A stretch of 9,737 bases of DNA. Origin: an uncultured Collinsella sp. (GTDB lineage: Bacteria > Actinomycetota > Coriobacteriia > Coriobacteriales > Coriobacteriaceae). The translations under genes and the position numbers were made by a program. Shown here one piece after another: positions 1 through 7,290 of this stretch. The notes under the pieces were generated by a model. That model ran no database searches and was not told the DNA's origin. It was given only the letters and a program-made list of their open reading frames with translations. How positions within the stretch are numbered: position 1 is the stretch's first letter; each line of letters starts with the position of its first letter. The stretch spans positions 1-9,737 of the forward strand of contig UQSK01000054.1 of the NCBI GenBank assembly GCA_900543605.1, written 5' to 3'.

Positions 1-426
1 AGACAGGTCGATCTTATTGATGGCGGGCACGATATCCAAGTTGGCGTTCATGGCGAGCGTCGCGTTGGAGACGGTCTGCGCCTCGACGCCCTGCGTGGCG
101 TCGACGACAAGCACCGCACCCTCGCAGGCGGCAAGCGAACGCGAGACCTCATAGGTAAAGTCCACGTGGCCCGGCGTATCGATCAGGTTGAACTGATACG
201 TCTCGCCATCGTCGGCGTCATAGGAGACACGAACGGCATTGGACTTGATCGTGATGCCACGCTCGCGCTCGATATCCATGGTATCGAGCAGCTGCGACTC
301 CATGTCGCGCTCGTCGACGGTATGGGTGAGCTCGAGGATGCGGTCACTGATCGTGGACTTGCCATGGTCGATGTGCGCAACGATCGAGAAGTTGCGGATG
401 TGGGAAATGTCAATTGAAGTATCCAT
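1..426 (-). CDS. lepA: Elongation factor 4 (LepA), N-terminal part, runs off the window
   Basis: This is the first 142 codons of the ribosome-associated GTPase EF4/LepA, a translation factor related to EF-G. The reading frame is open from the ATG at 426-424 to position 1, so the 3' part (family length about 600 aa) lies outside. Visible G-domain motifs are G1 AHIDHGKST (residues 17-25), the switch I region ERERGITIKS (53-62), G3 DTPGH (83-87) and G4 NKID (137-140). The stretch after DTPGH (VDFTYEVSRSLAACEGA) is typical of LepA rather than EF-G or TypA. It lies downstream of rpsT, as in many Gram-positive genomes, but the strong rpsT terminator separates them, so it probably has its own promoter. 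There is no Shine-Dalgarno sequence before the ATG; see the -10-like TAAGAT entry. Identity is very secure. Confidence 0.97.
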   Translation of the reverse strand, partial: MDTSIDISHIRNFSIVAHIDHGKSTISDRILELTHTVDERDMESQLLDTMDIERERGITIKSNAVRVSYDADDGETYQFNLIDTPGHVDFTYEVSRSLAACEGAVLVVDATQGVEAQTVSNATLAMNANLDIVPAINKIDLS

Positions 427-433
427 GCGGACT

Positions 434-439
434 ATCTTA
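434..439 (-). promoter_or_regulatory. Candidate -10 box of lepA (possible leaderless mRNA)
   Basis: On the minus strand TAAGAT lies 7 nt upstream of the lepA ATG (426-424). It fits the TANNNT pattern that in actinobacteria often precedes leaderless transcripts starting at or next to the A of ATG. No Shine-Dalgarno sequence is present, and only 26 nt separate the T-tract of the rpsT terminator (452) from the start codon. No -35 box is recognisable at 16-18 bp; that position falls inside the terminator stem. The pattern is seen in the sequence, but the promoter function is inferred. Confidence 0.4.
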
Positions 440-451
440 CCCGAGCGGTAC

Positions 452-488
452 AAAAAATGGAGCCTGTTCCATAAAACAGGCTCCATTT
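452..488 (-). terminator. Intrinsic terminator after rpsT
   Basis: A perfect 14-bp inverted repeat (455-468 with 475-488, arm AAATGGAGCCTGTT) encloses a 6-nt loop. On the minus strand it is followed by an uninterrupted run of T (457-452), partly in the stem. It begins 34 nt after the rpsT stop codon. The opposite strand has only a short T run, so the direction is clearly that of rpsT. It should isolate rpsT from lepA. Confidence 0.95.
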
Positions 489-522
489 ATGCGCGTAATC
501 TGTGTGGTGTGAAATTTACAAC

Positions 523-789
523 TTAGGCGTTGATGCTGTTCACGAGCTTGGCAAGACCGGACTTGCGGTTGGAAGCCTGGTTCTTGTGGATAACATGCTT
601 GGCGGCAGCCATGTCGAGACGCTTGGTGACGGTCTTGAGGGCAGCCTGGGCCTTCTCGGCGTCGCCCTCGGCGACGGCGGACTGGACGTGCTTGGTCAGC
701 GTCTTGAGCTCGGACTTGACAGCCTTGTTACGCATGCGAGCTGCCTCATTGGTGCGGATACGCTTCTTCTGAGACTTGATGTTTGCCAC
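523..789 (-). CDS. rpsT: 30S ribosomal protein S20
   Basis: S20 is a primary 16S rRNA-binding protein of the small subunit. The 88-aa product has the normal family length. It starts MANIKSQKKRIRTNE and is rich in Lys, Arg and Ala, with the long helical C-terminus ending in KHVIHKNQASNRKSGLAKLVN. The start is a GTG at 789-787, the only one giving the canonical ANIKSQKKR N-terminus; AAAGGA sits 9 nt upstream. A longer frame from 858 uses a TTG and adds 23 residues unlike S20, so it was rejected. The gene looks monocistronic, with an extended -10 element and leader hairpin upstream and a strong terminator 34 nt downstream. Rare initiators on rpsT are known from E. coli (UUG), where they matter for autoregulation; a similar role here is inference. 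Confidence 0.97.
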   Translation of the reverse strand: MANIKSQKKRIRTNEAARMRNKAVKSELKTLTKHVQSAVAEGDAEKAQAALKTVTKRLDMAAAKHVIHKNQASNRKSGLAKLVNSINA

Positions 790-822
790 TTCTGGAGTTC
801 CTTTCGAGTTCCTTGCAAAAAA

Positions 823-857
823 TGTATGACACCTCTGAGACACGGTGAGGTCATGCA
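823..857 (-). promoter_or_regulatory. Hairpin in the rpsT 5' leader
   Basis: On the minus strand ACCTC (851-847) pairs with GAGGT (835-831) around an 11-nt loop. After a 2-nt bulge the stem is extended by ATG/CAT and then, past one mismatch, TG/CA. If transcription starts about 7 nt after the TATAGT element, this hairpin forms the extreme 5' end of the rpsT mRNA, about 34 nt before the GTG. It could stabilise the mRNA or serve as an S20 autoregulatory target. The pairing is visible; the role is a guess. Confidence 0.35.
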
Positions 858-864
858 AGCGCCT

Positions 865-873
865 ACTATAGCA
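865..873 (-). promoter_or_regulatory. Extended -10 promoter element of rpsT
   Basis: The minus strand reads TGCTATAGT, an exact match to the extended -10 form TGN-TATAnT. It predicts a transcription start near 858 and a leader of about 70 nt before the rpsT GTG at 789. There is no good -35 box at 16-18 bp. A perfect TTGACA exists at 908-903, but it is 32 bp away, too far to pair with this -10. Extended -10 elements can work without a -35. Confidence 0.55.
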
Positions 874-922
874 CGCTCCCCCTCAAAGGGATAGAACGAA
901 TTTGTCAAATAGGCAGGTATCA

Positions 923-1885
923 TCACGATTTTCTCAAGATGTTCGTAATCCAGAGCAAAAGCGCGGTCTGGGAATCGGCCGAACCCTTCAATGCGAGCTC
1001 CACATCGACCGCGCCCTCGAGCGCGGCAACGAGCTCGGTCATCGAAAAACGACGCGCCCAGGTCAGGTGATTCTTGACCTGCCAAGACTGGAGCTTGAGC
1101 GTCGCGGCAAGCTCGCGGCCCTGTCCACGCGCATCGAGTGCCTTGGCGACGATAAGCTCGCGAATGCGTCCGCACAGCAGCGTGTAGGTCCACACATAGC
1201 TCTTGGTGGGTAGCAGCCCAAAGAGCTCAAGCGAGCGGCGCATATCACGAGCCGAGACCGCGTTGAGAAAATCCCAGGGCTGGACTTCGGCCGTGCGCAC
1301 GATCCAGCGTTCCACATCGGCAAGCTCAATTAGCGGCGCCTCGACCATCTGGGCAAGCTTGGCCAAGTCGTTATCGAGCATGCGAGTGTTCTCACCCGAG
1401 CGCGAAACGAGCTCCTCGGCGGCCGCCGTCGAGATGGACTTTCCGTGCTGCGTCGCCATCTGCTGCACGCGGCGCGGGAGCTCCCAGCGCTTGGTGCCCG
1501 AACAGTCGATCACGGCCTTCTTGTCGATCTTGGCGATTGCCTTGTACAGGCGCGTGTTCTTGGCAAGCGAATCGGCGATGATGAGGCAAACCGTCGTGGG
1601 GCTGGGACTCGCCAGATACTCAACAAGCGGCTCGGAGATCGCTTTGACGAGTTTTGAGCAACCGTCAAGGATTACCAGGCGAAACTCGCTGCCCATGGGA
1701 AAGGTGTTGAGCGAACCGATAATCGACTCGATATCGGGGTCTTTGGTCATATCGCGCTCGTCGAGGTTGAACTCGACCATGCCCGTCTTTTCCAGACGAG
1801 CCTTCATACGCGAGACGGCGTGGTCGCGTTTGACTCCGTCGGTACCGACGATCAGATACGCCGGCAAAAGACCGGTTTCGGACAT
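923..1885 (-). CDS. holA: DNA polymerase III subunit delta
   Basis: This is the clamp-loader subunit that opens the beta sliding clamp at the replication fork. The 320-aa product begins LLPAYLIVGTDGVKRDHAVSRM, the usual N-terminal AAA+-like fold without a working P-loop. The middle carries RSGENTRMLDNDLAKL (residues 162-177), the characteristic delta motif, followed by the helical C-terminal collar domain. Length agrees with the family (about 320-350 aa). I chose the ATG at 1885-1883 because a strong GGGAGGGG lies just upstream and the protein then starts close to the conserved fold. An ATG at 1927 would add 14 residues but has only a weak upstream GGGATAG. It lies 78 nt after the comEC stop and could be cotranscribed. 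No terminator is visible between holA and rpsT. The comEA-comEC-holA-rpsT order supports the assignment. Confidence 0.93.
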   Translation of the reverse strand: MSETGLLPAYLIVGTDGVKRDHAVSRMKARLEKTGMVEFNLDERDMTKDPDIESIIGSLNTFPMGSEFRLVILDGCSKLVKAISEPLVEYLASPSPTTVCLIIADSLAKNTRLYKAIAKIDKKAVIDCSGTKRWELPRRVQQMATQHGKSISTAAAEELVSRSGENTRMLDNDLAKLAQMVEAPLIELADVERWIVRTAEVQPWDFLNAVSARDMRRSLELFGLLPTKSYVWTYTLLCGRIRELIVAKALDARGQGRELAATLKLQSWQVKNHLTWARRFSMTELVAALEGAVDVELALKGSADSQTALLLWITNILRKS

Positions 1886-1963
1886 CGCGCTCCCCTCCCG
1901 CAGGCTCTCGTGCTCGTACCGTGTCATTCTATCCCACGGGTTGGTCCAACGCCAACGGCAGCA

Positions 1964-4267
1964 TCAAGGTCGCTGACATCGCATGGCAAAACCGGTTGCA
2001 GTCGGCGAGACAGTGATATCTCCCTGTTCGATGGTGCATGCGAACGCGCCACCCGCATCGCGAACGGCATCGATGCAGGCATCGGATGGATGGCCGTAGC
2101 GGTTGCCCTCGCCCGCACTCGCGATAGAGAGCTCGGGCTTAAGCGTTTCCAGTAGGTCAGTGTCGACGGAAACTTTTGAACCGTGATGCCCCAGCTTGAG
2201 CACATCGATATCGCCCACCGCCTGCACAAACTCGCGCTTCTGATCGAGCTCGGCATCACCGGTGAGGAGCACGCGCAGGCTCTTGCCTTCCCTAGCATAG
2301 GAGAGCAGCAAGACAAGCGAGTCCTCATTGCCCTCGCCATCCACCGTGTCAAACGGCCACATCACACGAGCCCGAAATGCGCCGATATCGACCGTGTCTC
2401 CGCGGGCCACCTGCCGATACGTAACGCCGGGGCGATTCAGAACCTCAGCAGGCGCGCCTTCTAGCGCATCGGCCGCGACCGCAATGGTTCCAACCGAAAA
2501 CTGATCGAGCACATCGGGAAGACCACCCCAATGGTCTTCGTCCCAATGCGTCACGAAGACGGCGTCGATATGGTGGACATTGTTGCGAACCAACGCCGAC
2601 ACCACGCGCTCATCGAGCCCACAGTCGACGAGCGCTACGGTGCCACCCTGACGAACCAGAATCGCATCGGCCTGGCCAACATCGAGGACCGTTACCGAAG
2701 GCGGTGCGCATCGATCCCAATAGACATACGGAACACCCGCTGCAAGCATCAAACACAACAGCCCCACTGCCATGGGCCGTGCACAGGGGCGTGGCCACCA
2801 GACCAAGAGGACGGCCAGCGCAAACGGCACCACGTATACCAAGGGTGTACCGGGCGGCACGCTTACGGATGCGCCCGGAACGGCAGCAAAGAGCTGCTCA
2901 AAGAACAGGGCGCAGCGAGCGACAATCATGGGCACCACGAGCGCCCCGTGACGCAACAGCGGCACAAGCGAGCAGGGCACCAGCACAATCGATATAGCGA
3001 GCAGCACGCTTATCACCGGACCGATCACGGCATTTGCGAGCGGGGCAATGAGCGAAAACGTCTCAAATGCGGGAATCGTAACGGGAAGTGTCGCCAGCTG
3101 CGAGCACAGCGTGACAGACAAAATACTGGCGACGCCCGATGGCACACCCAGCTCGCCCAAGGCGTAGGTGGCGTAGGGGCAAAAACAAAGGATGGCAAAA
3201 ACACTGGCGCACGAAAGCTGAAAACCCATTTCGAACAATACCGTCGGCCGCAGCAACACAAAAATTGCCATGGTCAAAAATAGAGCCGAGAGGCCATGCC
3301 GACGACGTCCGGCGCCGTTGGCGACAAGCGTCACCGCCACCATACAGCACGCGCGCACGGCCGAGGGCGAGGCGCCCGTAAAGACGGAATAGGCAGCAAG
3401 GGCCAGAACCAGCAACCCCCGCTGCAGCCCACGAGAGAGATGCGTCTTTTGCAGGGCGCTCTCAATCACAAACCCCACAATGGCAAGATGACTGCCCGAA
3501 ACGGCGATAAGATGTGCGGTGCCCGTTACCGAAAACCAATCGCCCGCCGGCTGGGCACGCAGCTCGGACGAGCGTCCGCAGACAACGCCGGCAATGAGCG
3601 AGCACGCCGAATCGGTCGCGGGCGCGATAACGGCAAGGAGCTCGTTTCGTAGCCGAAGCAACGGCCCTGGAGAGCCCTCGTCGACCGATACCAACCGGAC
3701 GACTTTAACCTTTCGAAGCTCGCCCCGAAGCACGCGTGAGCGCCCATAAGCATCATTCTCAAACCGCGAAATTCGACCGATAGCACGTATATGCGAACCG
3801 GCGTCGAGTTCATGATCACACGACAGCCGTACCTGACCCAAGCGCTTTTCGCCCGCATACGCATCGCAGGTATAGGAGTACGAACCGTCATTGATGGACG
3901 GATCGGCCTGCACATAAAATTCGAGACTGCTCGCAGCCCGATTATCCAATGCCCTCGAAGCGCGCAGCGCCCCTATCGCCCAACCAGCGGACACGACCGC
4001 CCCCGCCACGAGGCCGAGAGCCGCGGCACACAGCCATCGCTTCCATCGCACAAGACGTATGCAGGACCGAGCCAATACGATGCACGCCGCAGCCGCAACG
4101 GGAATGGCCATAAGCAATATAACGGGCGCTGCCCGCTCTCCCAGCAGCACATCGGCTGCCACGTTAAGCACCAAGCCACAGCTCGCACACAAACCGGCAC
4201 AAAGGACCATCGTCCACGGCATCAAGGGCCGCGGTGGCATCACATGCTCGCGCTCGGTCGCACTCAT
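1964..4267 (-). CDS. comEC: ComEC/Rec2 DNA-uptake channel protein
   Basis: ComEC is the inner-membrane channel that carries single-stranded DNA into the cytoplasm during natural transformation. The 767-aa product has the usual three parts. An N-terminal membrane segment and soluble OB-like region (residues about 15-200) come first. The polytopic competence domain (about 210-510) follows, with signature HLIAVSGSH (252-260). The C-terminal metallo-beta-lactamase domain (about 523-765) has TVLDVGQADA, the metal motif THWDEDHWGG (573-582), LLTGDAE (667-673) and KLGHHGS (691-697). All expected metal-binding motifs are present, so it looks intact and possibly nucleolytic. The ATG at 4267-4265 overlaps the comEA TGA as ATGA, suggesting translational coupling. 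A TTG four codons upstream or an ATG nine codons downstream are weaker starts. No other competence genes (comEB, pilus, dprA) are in the window. Confidence 0.95.
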   Translation of the reverse strand: MSATEREHVMPPRPLMPWTMVLCAGLCASCGLVLNVAADVLLGERAAPVILLMAIPVAAAACIVLARSCIRLVRWKRWLCAAALGLVAGAVVSAGWAIGALRASRALDNRAASSLEFYVQADPSINDGSYSYTCDAYAGEKRLGQVRLSCDHELDAGSHIRAIGRISRFENDAYGRSRVLRGELRKVKVVRLVSVDEGSPGPLLRLRNELLAVIAPATDSACSLIAGVVCGRSSELRAQPAGDWFSVTGTAHLIAVSGSHLAIVGFVIESALQKTHLSRGLQRGLLVLALAAYSVFTGASPSAVRACCMVAVTLVANGAGRRRHGLSALFLTMAIFVLLRPTVLFEMGFQLSCASVFAILCFCPYATYALGELGVPSGVASILSVTLCSQLATLPVTIPAFETFSLIAPLANAVIGPVISVLLAISIVLVPCSLVPLLRHGALVVPMIVARCALFFEQLFAAVPGASVSVPPGTPLVYVVPFALAVLLVWWPRPCARPMAVGLLCLMLAAGVPYVYWDRCAPPSVTVLDVGQADAILVRQGGTVALVDCGLDERVVSALVRNNVHHIDAVFVTHWDEDHWGGLPDVLDQFSVGTIAVAADALEGAPAEVLNRPGVTYRQVARGDTVDIGAFRARVMWPFDTVDGEGNEDSLVLLLSYAREGKSLRVLLTGDAELDQKREFVQAVGDIDVLKLGHHGSKVSVDTDLLETLKPELSIASAGEGNRYGHPSDACIDAVRDAGGAFACTIEQGDITVSPTATGFAMRCQRP

Positions 4268-4974
4268 ACGCAGATGCAATCTTTGATTTTGGCGAGCTTC
4301 TTCTCACCGATCCCCGATACGCGCATAAGGTCATCAACCGAGGCAAAGGCCCCGTTTTGCGTCCGTTCGTCGATAATTGACTGGGCCATAGAAGGCCCGA
4401 TGCCCGAAAGCGTCTGCAGCTCCGCCGCACTTGCCGTATTGATGTTCACGAGCCCCGACGAAGACCCCGCACTAGGAGTCGTGGCAGCACCGCTTTCGGC
4501 CCCACCGACCGCCGCAGCCGCCTGTTGCTCCCCTACCGTCGGCACATAGATCTTTTGACCATCTGTGACCTTGGACGCACGATTAAGCCCTGTCACATCC
4601 GCCTCGGCCGTAAGCCCTCCGGCGGCATCGATCGCCTGGGATACCCGTGCTCCATCTTTGAACCGGTACACGCCAGGCCTCACAACGGCGCCATCCACAT
4701 CAACGTACACCTCGGCAGCAGAAGAGCTCTTGGCAGACGACTCATCGGCATCATCAGGAGACGCATCCCCGGCCCCGCGCACATTCGAGGTGCCCGCCTC
4801 ATCACTACGCTCAAACGACACGCCGCTAGAGTGGCCACCAAAACTTGCCATCGCCAAGCCGCTCGCGGCGGCAATGACAACCAGAATCGCCACGACCACC
4901 GCCTTATGACCAAGCAGCTTGCCCGCCCAGCGGTCCATCCGTTTAACCCGTTCGTGTTGCTCGCGCTGCGCCAT
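4264..4974 (-). CDS. comEA: ComEA DNA-binding competence protein
   Basis: ComEA is a membrane-anchored receptor that binds incoming double-stranded DNA and hands it to ComEC. The 236-aa product has a short charged cytoplasmic N-terminus (1-23), one transmembrane segment (about 24-44, rich in V, I and A) and a Ser/Asp/Glu-rich linker (about 49-87). A SLBB domain follows (about 89-145, VYVDVDGAVVRPGVYRF...), then an Ala/Gly/Ser linker (about 148-174). The C-terminal double helix-hairpin-helix unit (about 175-233) has GLVNINTASAAELQTLSGIG and a second SGIGEKKLAKI. This is the full Gram-positive architecture. The ATG at 4974-4972 is preceded by GGGAGGTG six nt upstream; the in-frame extension to 5037 gives a Cys-rich, unlikely N-terminus. 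It overlaps comEC by 4 nt. No convincing promoter was found in the upstream gap, though the thiI terminator shows that a new unit must begin there. Confidence 0.95.
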   Translation of the reverse strand: MAQREQHERVKRMDRWAGKLLGHKAVVVAILVVIAAASGLAMASFGGHSSGVSFERSDEAGTSNVRGAGDASPDDADESSAKSSSAAEVYVDVDGAVVRPGVYRFKDGARVSQAIDAAGGLTAEADVTGLNRASKVTDGQKIYVPTVGEQQAAAAVGGAESGAATTPSAGSSSGLVNINTASAAELQTLSGIGPSMAQSIIDERTQNGAFASVDDLMRVSGIGEKKLAKIKDCICV

Positions 4975-5144
4975 AGCAAACACCTCCCAACACCATCGTG
5001 TCAGGAAACGAGCGCCGCAGCCTCCGCACGCCCGCACCAGTTTTCACGGTCAAACCAAAAGCTGACCAAAACCTTGCGGAAAAATGTCCATTTATTCAGG
5101 CAGACGTCGACAGATGAACCGTTTGTCGCCTAATGCCCAGATAG
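4975..5144. other. Non-coding gap between thiI terminator and comEA
   Basis: No gene is supported here. On the minus strand the region carries a repeated TTTTGGT motif, and GGTCA (5048-5052) can pair with TGACC (5063-5067). TTGACC occurs at 5053-5048, but no -10 lies at the proper distance (CGTGCG instead). The comEA promoter must lie here unless transcription reads through from thiI, but I cannot place it. The comEA ribosome-binding site (GGGAGGTG) is at the low-coordinate end. Confidence 0.5.
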
Positions 5145-5178
5145 AAAAAGACCGACGATGCAAAATCACCGCCGGTCT
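5145..5178 (-). terminator. Intrinsic terminator after thiI
   Basis: On the minus strand the arm AGACCGGCGGTG (5178-5167) pairs with CATCGTCGGTCT (5160-5149) in a 12-bp stem containing two G-U wobbles, with a 6-nt loop. A T run (5149-5145, continuing TTTTTCT) follows. It begins 10 nt after the thiI stop codon and closes the mihF-gmk-rpoZ-thiI unit. Confidence 0.92.
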
Positions 5179-5188
5179 ATACACAATA

Positions 5189-6433
5189 TTATTCGTGATC
5201 TTGGTAAATCTCACGTGGAGCGAGCTCGGAATGTTTGCGTTTTAAGGTCTTAGGGGCCTTATACGTGTTGCTCTCGAAGTCGATATACTCGGTCTGTTTG
5301 AGCAAACGCTCAATCATCTCCTCGTGATCGAACAGCTCCCACGCCTCATGCACGGCATCGAGTTTAGCGTGCGTCTCGGGACGGCGCGGCATAAACAGCG
5401 TGCAGCAATCGGGAGCAGCCTCGGTCGAGATATCAAACGTGCCGATCTCCTGGGCACGCGCGATGATCTCCTGCTTATCAGAACCAATGAGCGGACGGAA
5501 CACGGGAATCTTCACGGCCTCGCTGACGGCCATGATGTTCTCAAGCGTCTGGGAGGCAACCTGACCAAGCGACTCGCCCGTCACAATGGCCTTGGCGCCC
5601 TCGATATGCGCGATGCGCTCGGCAACCGAATACATAATGCGGCGATACATGATCACACGCAGGTTGCTGGGGCAGGTGACCGAAATCTCACGCTGGCAGT
5701 CGCCAAACGGCACCACATACAGGCGGCCGATCTGGACACCCGGCTCAAGCGCACGGATGATGTCCTGCACCAAATACTCGCTCGTATCGGGCGTCTGCGG
5801 ACGACCGGAGAAATGTACCGGCACGCACACCGCGCCGCGACGCGCGAGCATCCAGGTCGCCACCGGGGAATCGATACCCGACGACAGCAGCGTCACGACC
5901 TTGCCGGCAGACCCCACCGGAAGGCCACCCACACCGCGCTCAGAGCGCGCATACACATAGACGCTACCCTGGACCACCAGCACGTGCACCGTCGCGTCGG
6001 GGTCGTGCATCTGGACCTTTTTATCGGGAAACGCCTCGCACAGCACCTCGCCTACCTGCTGATTGATATCAATCGAGGTGAGCTCATAGTCGGTGTTCGA
6101 GCGCTTGGCGTGAACCTTAAACGACTCGAAGGGACCAAACTCGCGCAGCGCCTTCACGGCGGCGGCGCAGTACTCCTGCGGGTCGCGGTTCGTGTGATAT
6201 GCCAGGGACACGCGGGCAACGCCGGGGACGGTGCGAATGACGCGCGCCGCCTCGTCGGCCTGATGCTCGTTAAAGGTCACGAGGATATAACCGGAAATTC
6301 GAGACACGGCATTCACGGAAAAGGCGGCCAAGGCCGCCTTGATGTTATCCATGAGGATATGCTCAAAATGTGCGCGGTTCTTGCCCTTCAGTCCAACCTC
6401 GTGATAGTGGACCAGGCAGACGCGGGCTGCCAT
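5189..6433 (-). CDS. thiI: tRNA 4-thiouridine synthetase ThiI
   Basis: ThiI adenylates uridine 8 of tRNA and transfers sulfur to form 4-thiouridine; in some bacteria it also feeds thiazole synthesis. The 414-aa product has an N-terminal ferredoxin-like part with HEVGLKGKNR (11-20) and a THUMP domain (about 60-165). The PP-loop ATPase domain begins with LLSSGIDSPVA (182-192) and includes TGESLGQVASQTLEN (285-299). DCC (342-344) lies in the family's conserved Cys region. There is no C-terminal rhodanese domain, as in the shorter B. subtilis type, so sulfur must come from a partner such as a cysteine desulfurase; none is encoded in the window. The PP-loop reads SSGIDSP where SGGIDSP is usual. 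The ATG directly follows the rpoZ stop (TAA|ATG) without a clear Shine-Dalgarno sequence, suggesting coupled translation. Confidence 0.95.
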   Translation of the reverse strand: MAARVCLVHYHEVGLKGKNRAHFEHILMDNIKAALAAFSVNAVSRISGYILVTFNEHQADEAARVIRTVPGVARVSLAYHTNRDPQEYCAAAVKALREFGPFESFKVHAKRSNTDYELTSIDINQQVGEVLCEAFPDKKVQMHDPDATVHVLVVQGSVYVYARSERGVGGLPVGSAGKVVTLLSSGIDSPVATWMLARRGAVCVPVHFSGRPQTPDTSEYLVQDIIRALEPGVQIGRLYVVPFGDCQREISVTCPSNLRVIMYRRIMYSVAERIAHIEGAKAIVTGESLGQVASQTLENIMAVSEAVKIPVFRPLIGSDKQEIIARAQEIGTFDISTEAAPDCCTLFMPRRPETHAKLDAVHEAWELFDHEEMIERLLKQTEYIDFESNTYKAPKTLKRKHSELAPREIYQDHE

Positions 6434-6715
6434 TTAGGCTTCAGCAACCTTGTGGCCGAGCGCCTTCTCGTAACGGGCCTCGTCGTAGGAGATATCGCCG
6501 TCGACAATCTCGTCCATAGCCATCGAGATGGTATCGGCGCCGGAGAGCGCAATGGTGATGTCGTCGACATCCTGGACGGCGAGCACACGGTTGTGCTGGC
6601 CACGCAGCATGCTGTTAATGTCGCAGGCGCGCTTAGAGGCAAGCGAGGCGAGCAGGAAGCGGTTGTGATCGGTCTTCTCCAGAAGATCGTCAATGCAAGG
6701 CTTTACAACGGACAC
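6434..6715 (-). CDS. rpoZ: RNA polymerase omega subunit
   Basis: Omega is the small RNA polymerase subunit that helps fold and assemble beta-prime. The 93-aa product has the conserved core PCIDDLLEKTDHNRFLLASL followed by ASKRACDIN (residues 6-34), and a C-terminal AMDEIVDGDISY (66-77). The start is GTG (6715-6713), with AAAGGA ten nt upstream inside the end of gmk. The gap to gmk is 5 nt and the gap to thiI is zero. The gmk-rpoZ pair is conserved very widely in bacteria and supports the call. Confidence 0.95.
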   Translation of the reverse strand: MSVVKPCIDDLLEKTDHNRFLLASLASKRACDINSMLRGQHNRVLAVQDVDDITIALSGADTISMAMDEIVDGDISYDEARYEKALGHKVAEA

Positions 6716-6720
6716 GGACC

Positions 6721-7290
6721 TCAGATCCTTTCATGCATATCGAGAACGCGAACGAGCTCATCGGTCGCGCGGTCGAGATCGTCATTCACCACGACGTCGT
6801 CGTAGCGGTCGGCAAGGGCAAGTTCATCGGCGGCGTTTGCCATACGCAGCTCAATCGTCTCGGGCGTCTCGGTACCGCGACCGACCAGGCGATCGCGAAG
6901 CACCTCGAGCGAAGGCGGCTTGATAAAGATCAACACGGCCTCGGGGAAACGCTCCTTGACCTGCAGGGCGCCCTGGACATCAATCTCCAAGATCAGAGAC
7001 GAGCCAGAGGCGAGCTTGGATGTGACCTCGCTCACCAACGTGCCGTAGCAGTTGCCGTGGACCTCAGCCCACTCAACAAACTCACCGTTTGCCACGCGGC
7101 GGTCGAACTCCTCGTGCGTCAGGAAAAAGTAGTTGACGCCGTCGACCTCACCTTTGCGTGGTGCTCGCGTGGTAGCCGAAACCGTCAGGCCCAGGTTCGA
7201 GCGACGCTCGCGCACACGAGTGACGAGCGTGCCCTTGCCTGCACCTGACGGTCCAGAAATCACAAAGAGCTTTGAATCCTGAGCGCTCAC
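6721..7290 (-). CDS. gmk: Guanylate kinase
   Basis: It phosphorylates GMP to GDP with ATP, an essential cytosolic step in GTP and dGTP supply. The 189-aa product shows the P-loop GPSGAGKG (13-20), the GMP-binding SATTRAPRKGEVDGVNYFF region (38-56), EFVEWAEVHGNCYGT (70-84), the Walker-B-like LEIDVQG (101-107) and the lid Arg region GRGTE (137-141). The start is GTG at 7290-7288, immediately after the mihF TAA (TAA|GTG). I see no Shine-Dalgarno sequence in the end of mihF, so translation probably depends on ribosomes finishing mihF. The pyrF-mihF-gmk-rpoZ order matches other actinobacteria. Confidence 0.96.
   Translation of the reverse strand: MSAQDSKLFVISGPSGAGKGTLVTRVRERRSNLGLTVSATTRAPRKGEVDGVNYFFLTHEEFDRRVANGEFVEWAEVHGNCYGTLVSEVTSKLASGSSLILEIDVQGALQVKERFPEAVLIFIKPPSLEVLRDRLVGRGTETPETIELRMANAADELALADRYDDVVVNDDLDRATDELVRVLDMHERI

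Noticed and set aside
880..890. Short CCC(T)...(A)GGG inverted repeat as a holA terminator
   Set aside because: The stem is only about 4 bp, no T run follows on the minus strand, and it overlaps the region just upstream of the rpsT promoter element.
903..908. Perfect TTGACA on the minus strand as -35 of the rpsT promoter
   Set aside because: The gap to TATAGT is 32 bp, about twice the workable spacing, and no -10 lies 16-18 bp downstream of it.
1886..1927. Upstream ATG giving holA 14 extra residues
   Set aside because: The downstream ATG has a much stronger Shine-Dalgarno sequence and gives the typical delta N-terminus.
1940..1950. GTTGGTCCAAC palindrome between comEC and holA
   Set aside because: It is only 11 nt, without flanking symmetry, a T run or a promoter, and is compatible with chance.
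5324..6805. 493-aa open frame on the plus strand opposite thiI and rpoZ
   Set aside because: It is antisense to two certain genes. Its composition (rich in His, Arg, Gly and Leu) is what the complement of GC-rich codons gives, and there is no ribosome-binding site or recognisable domain.
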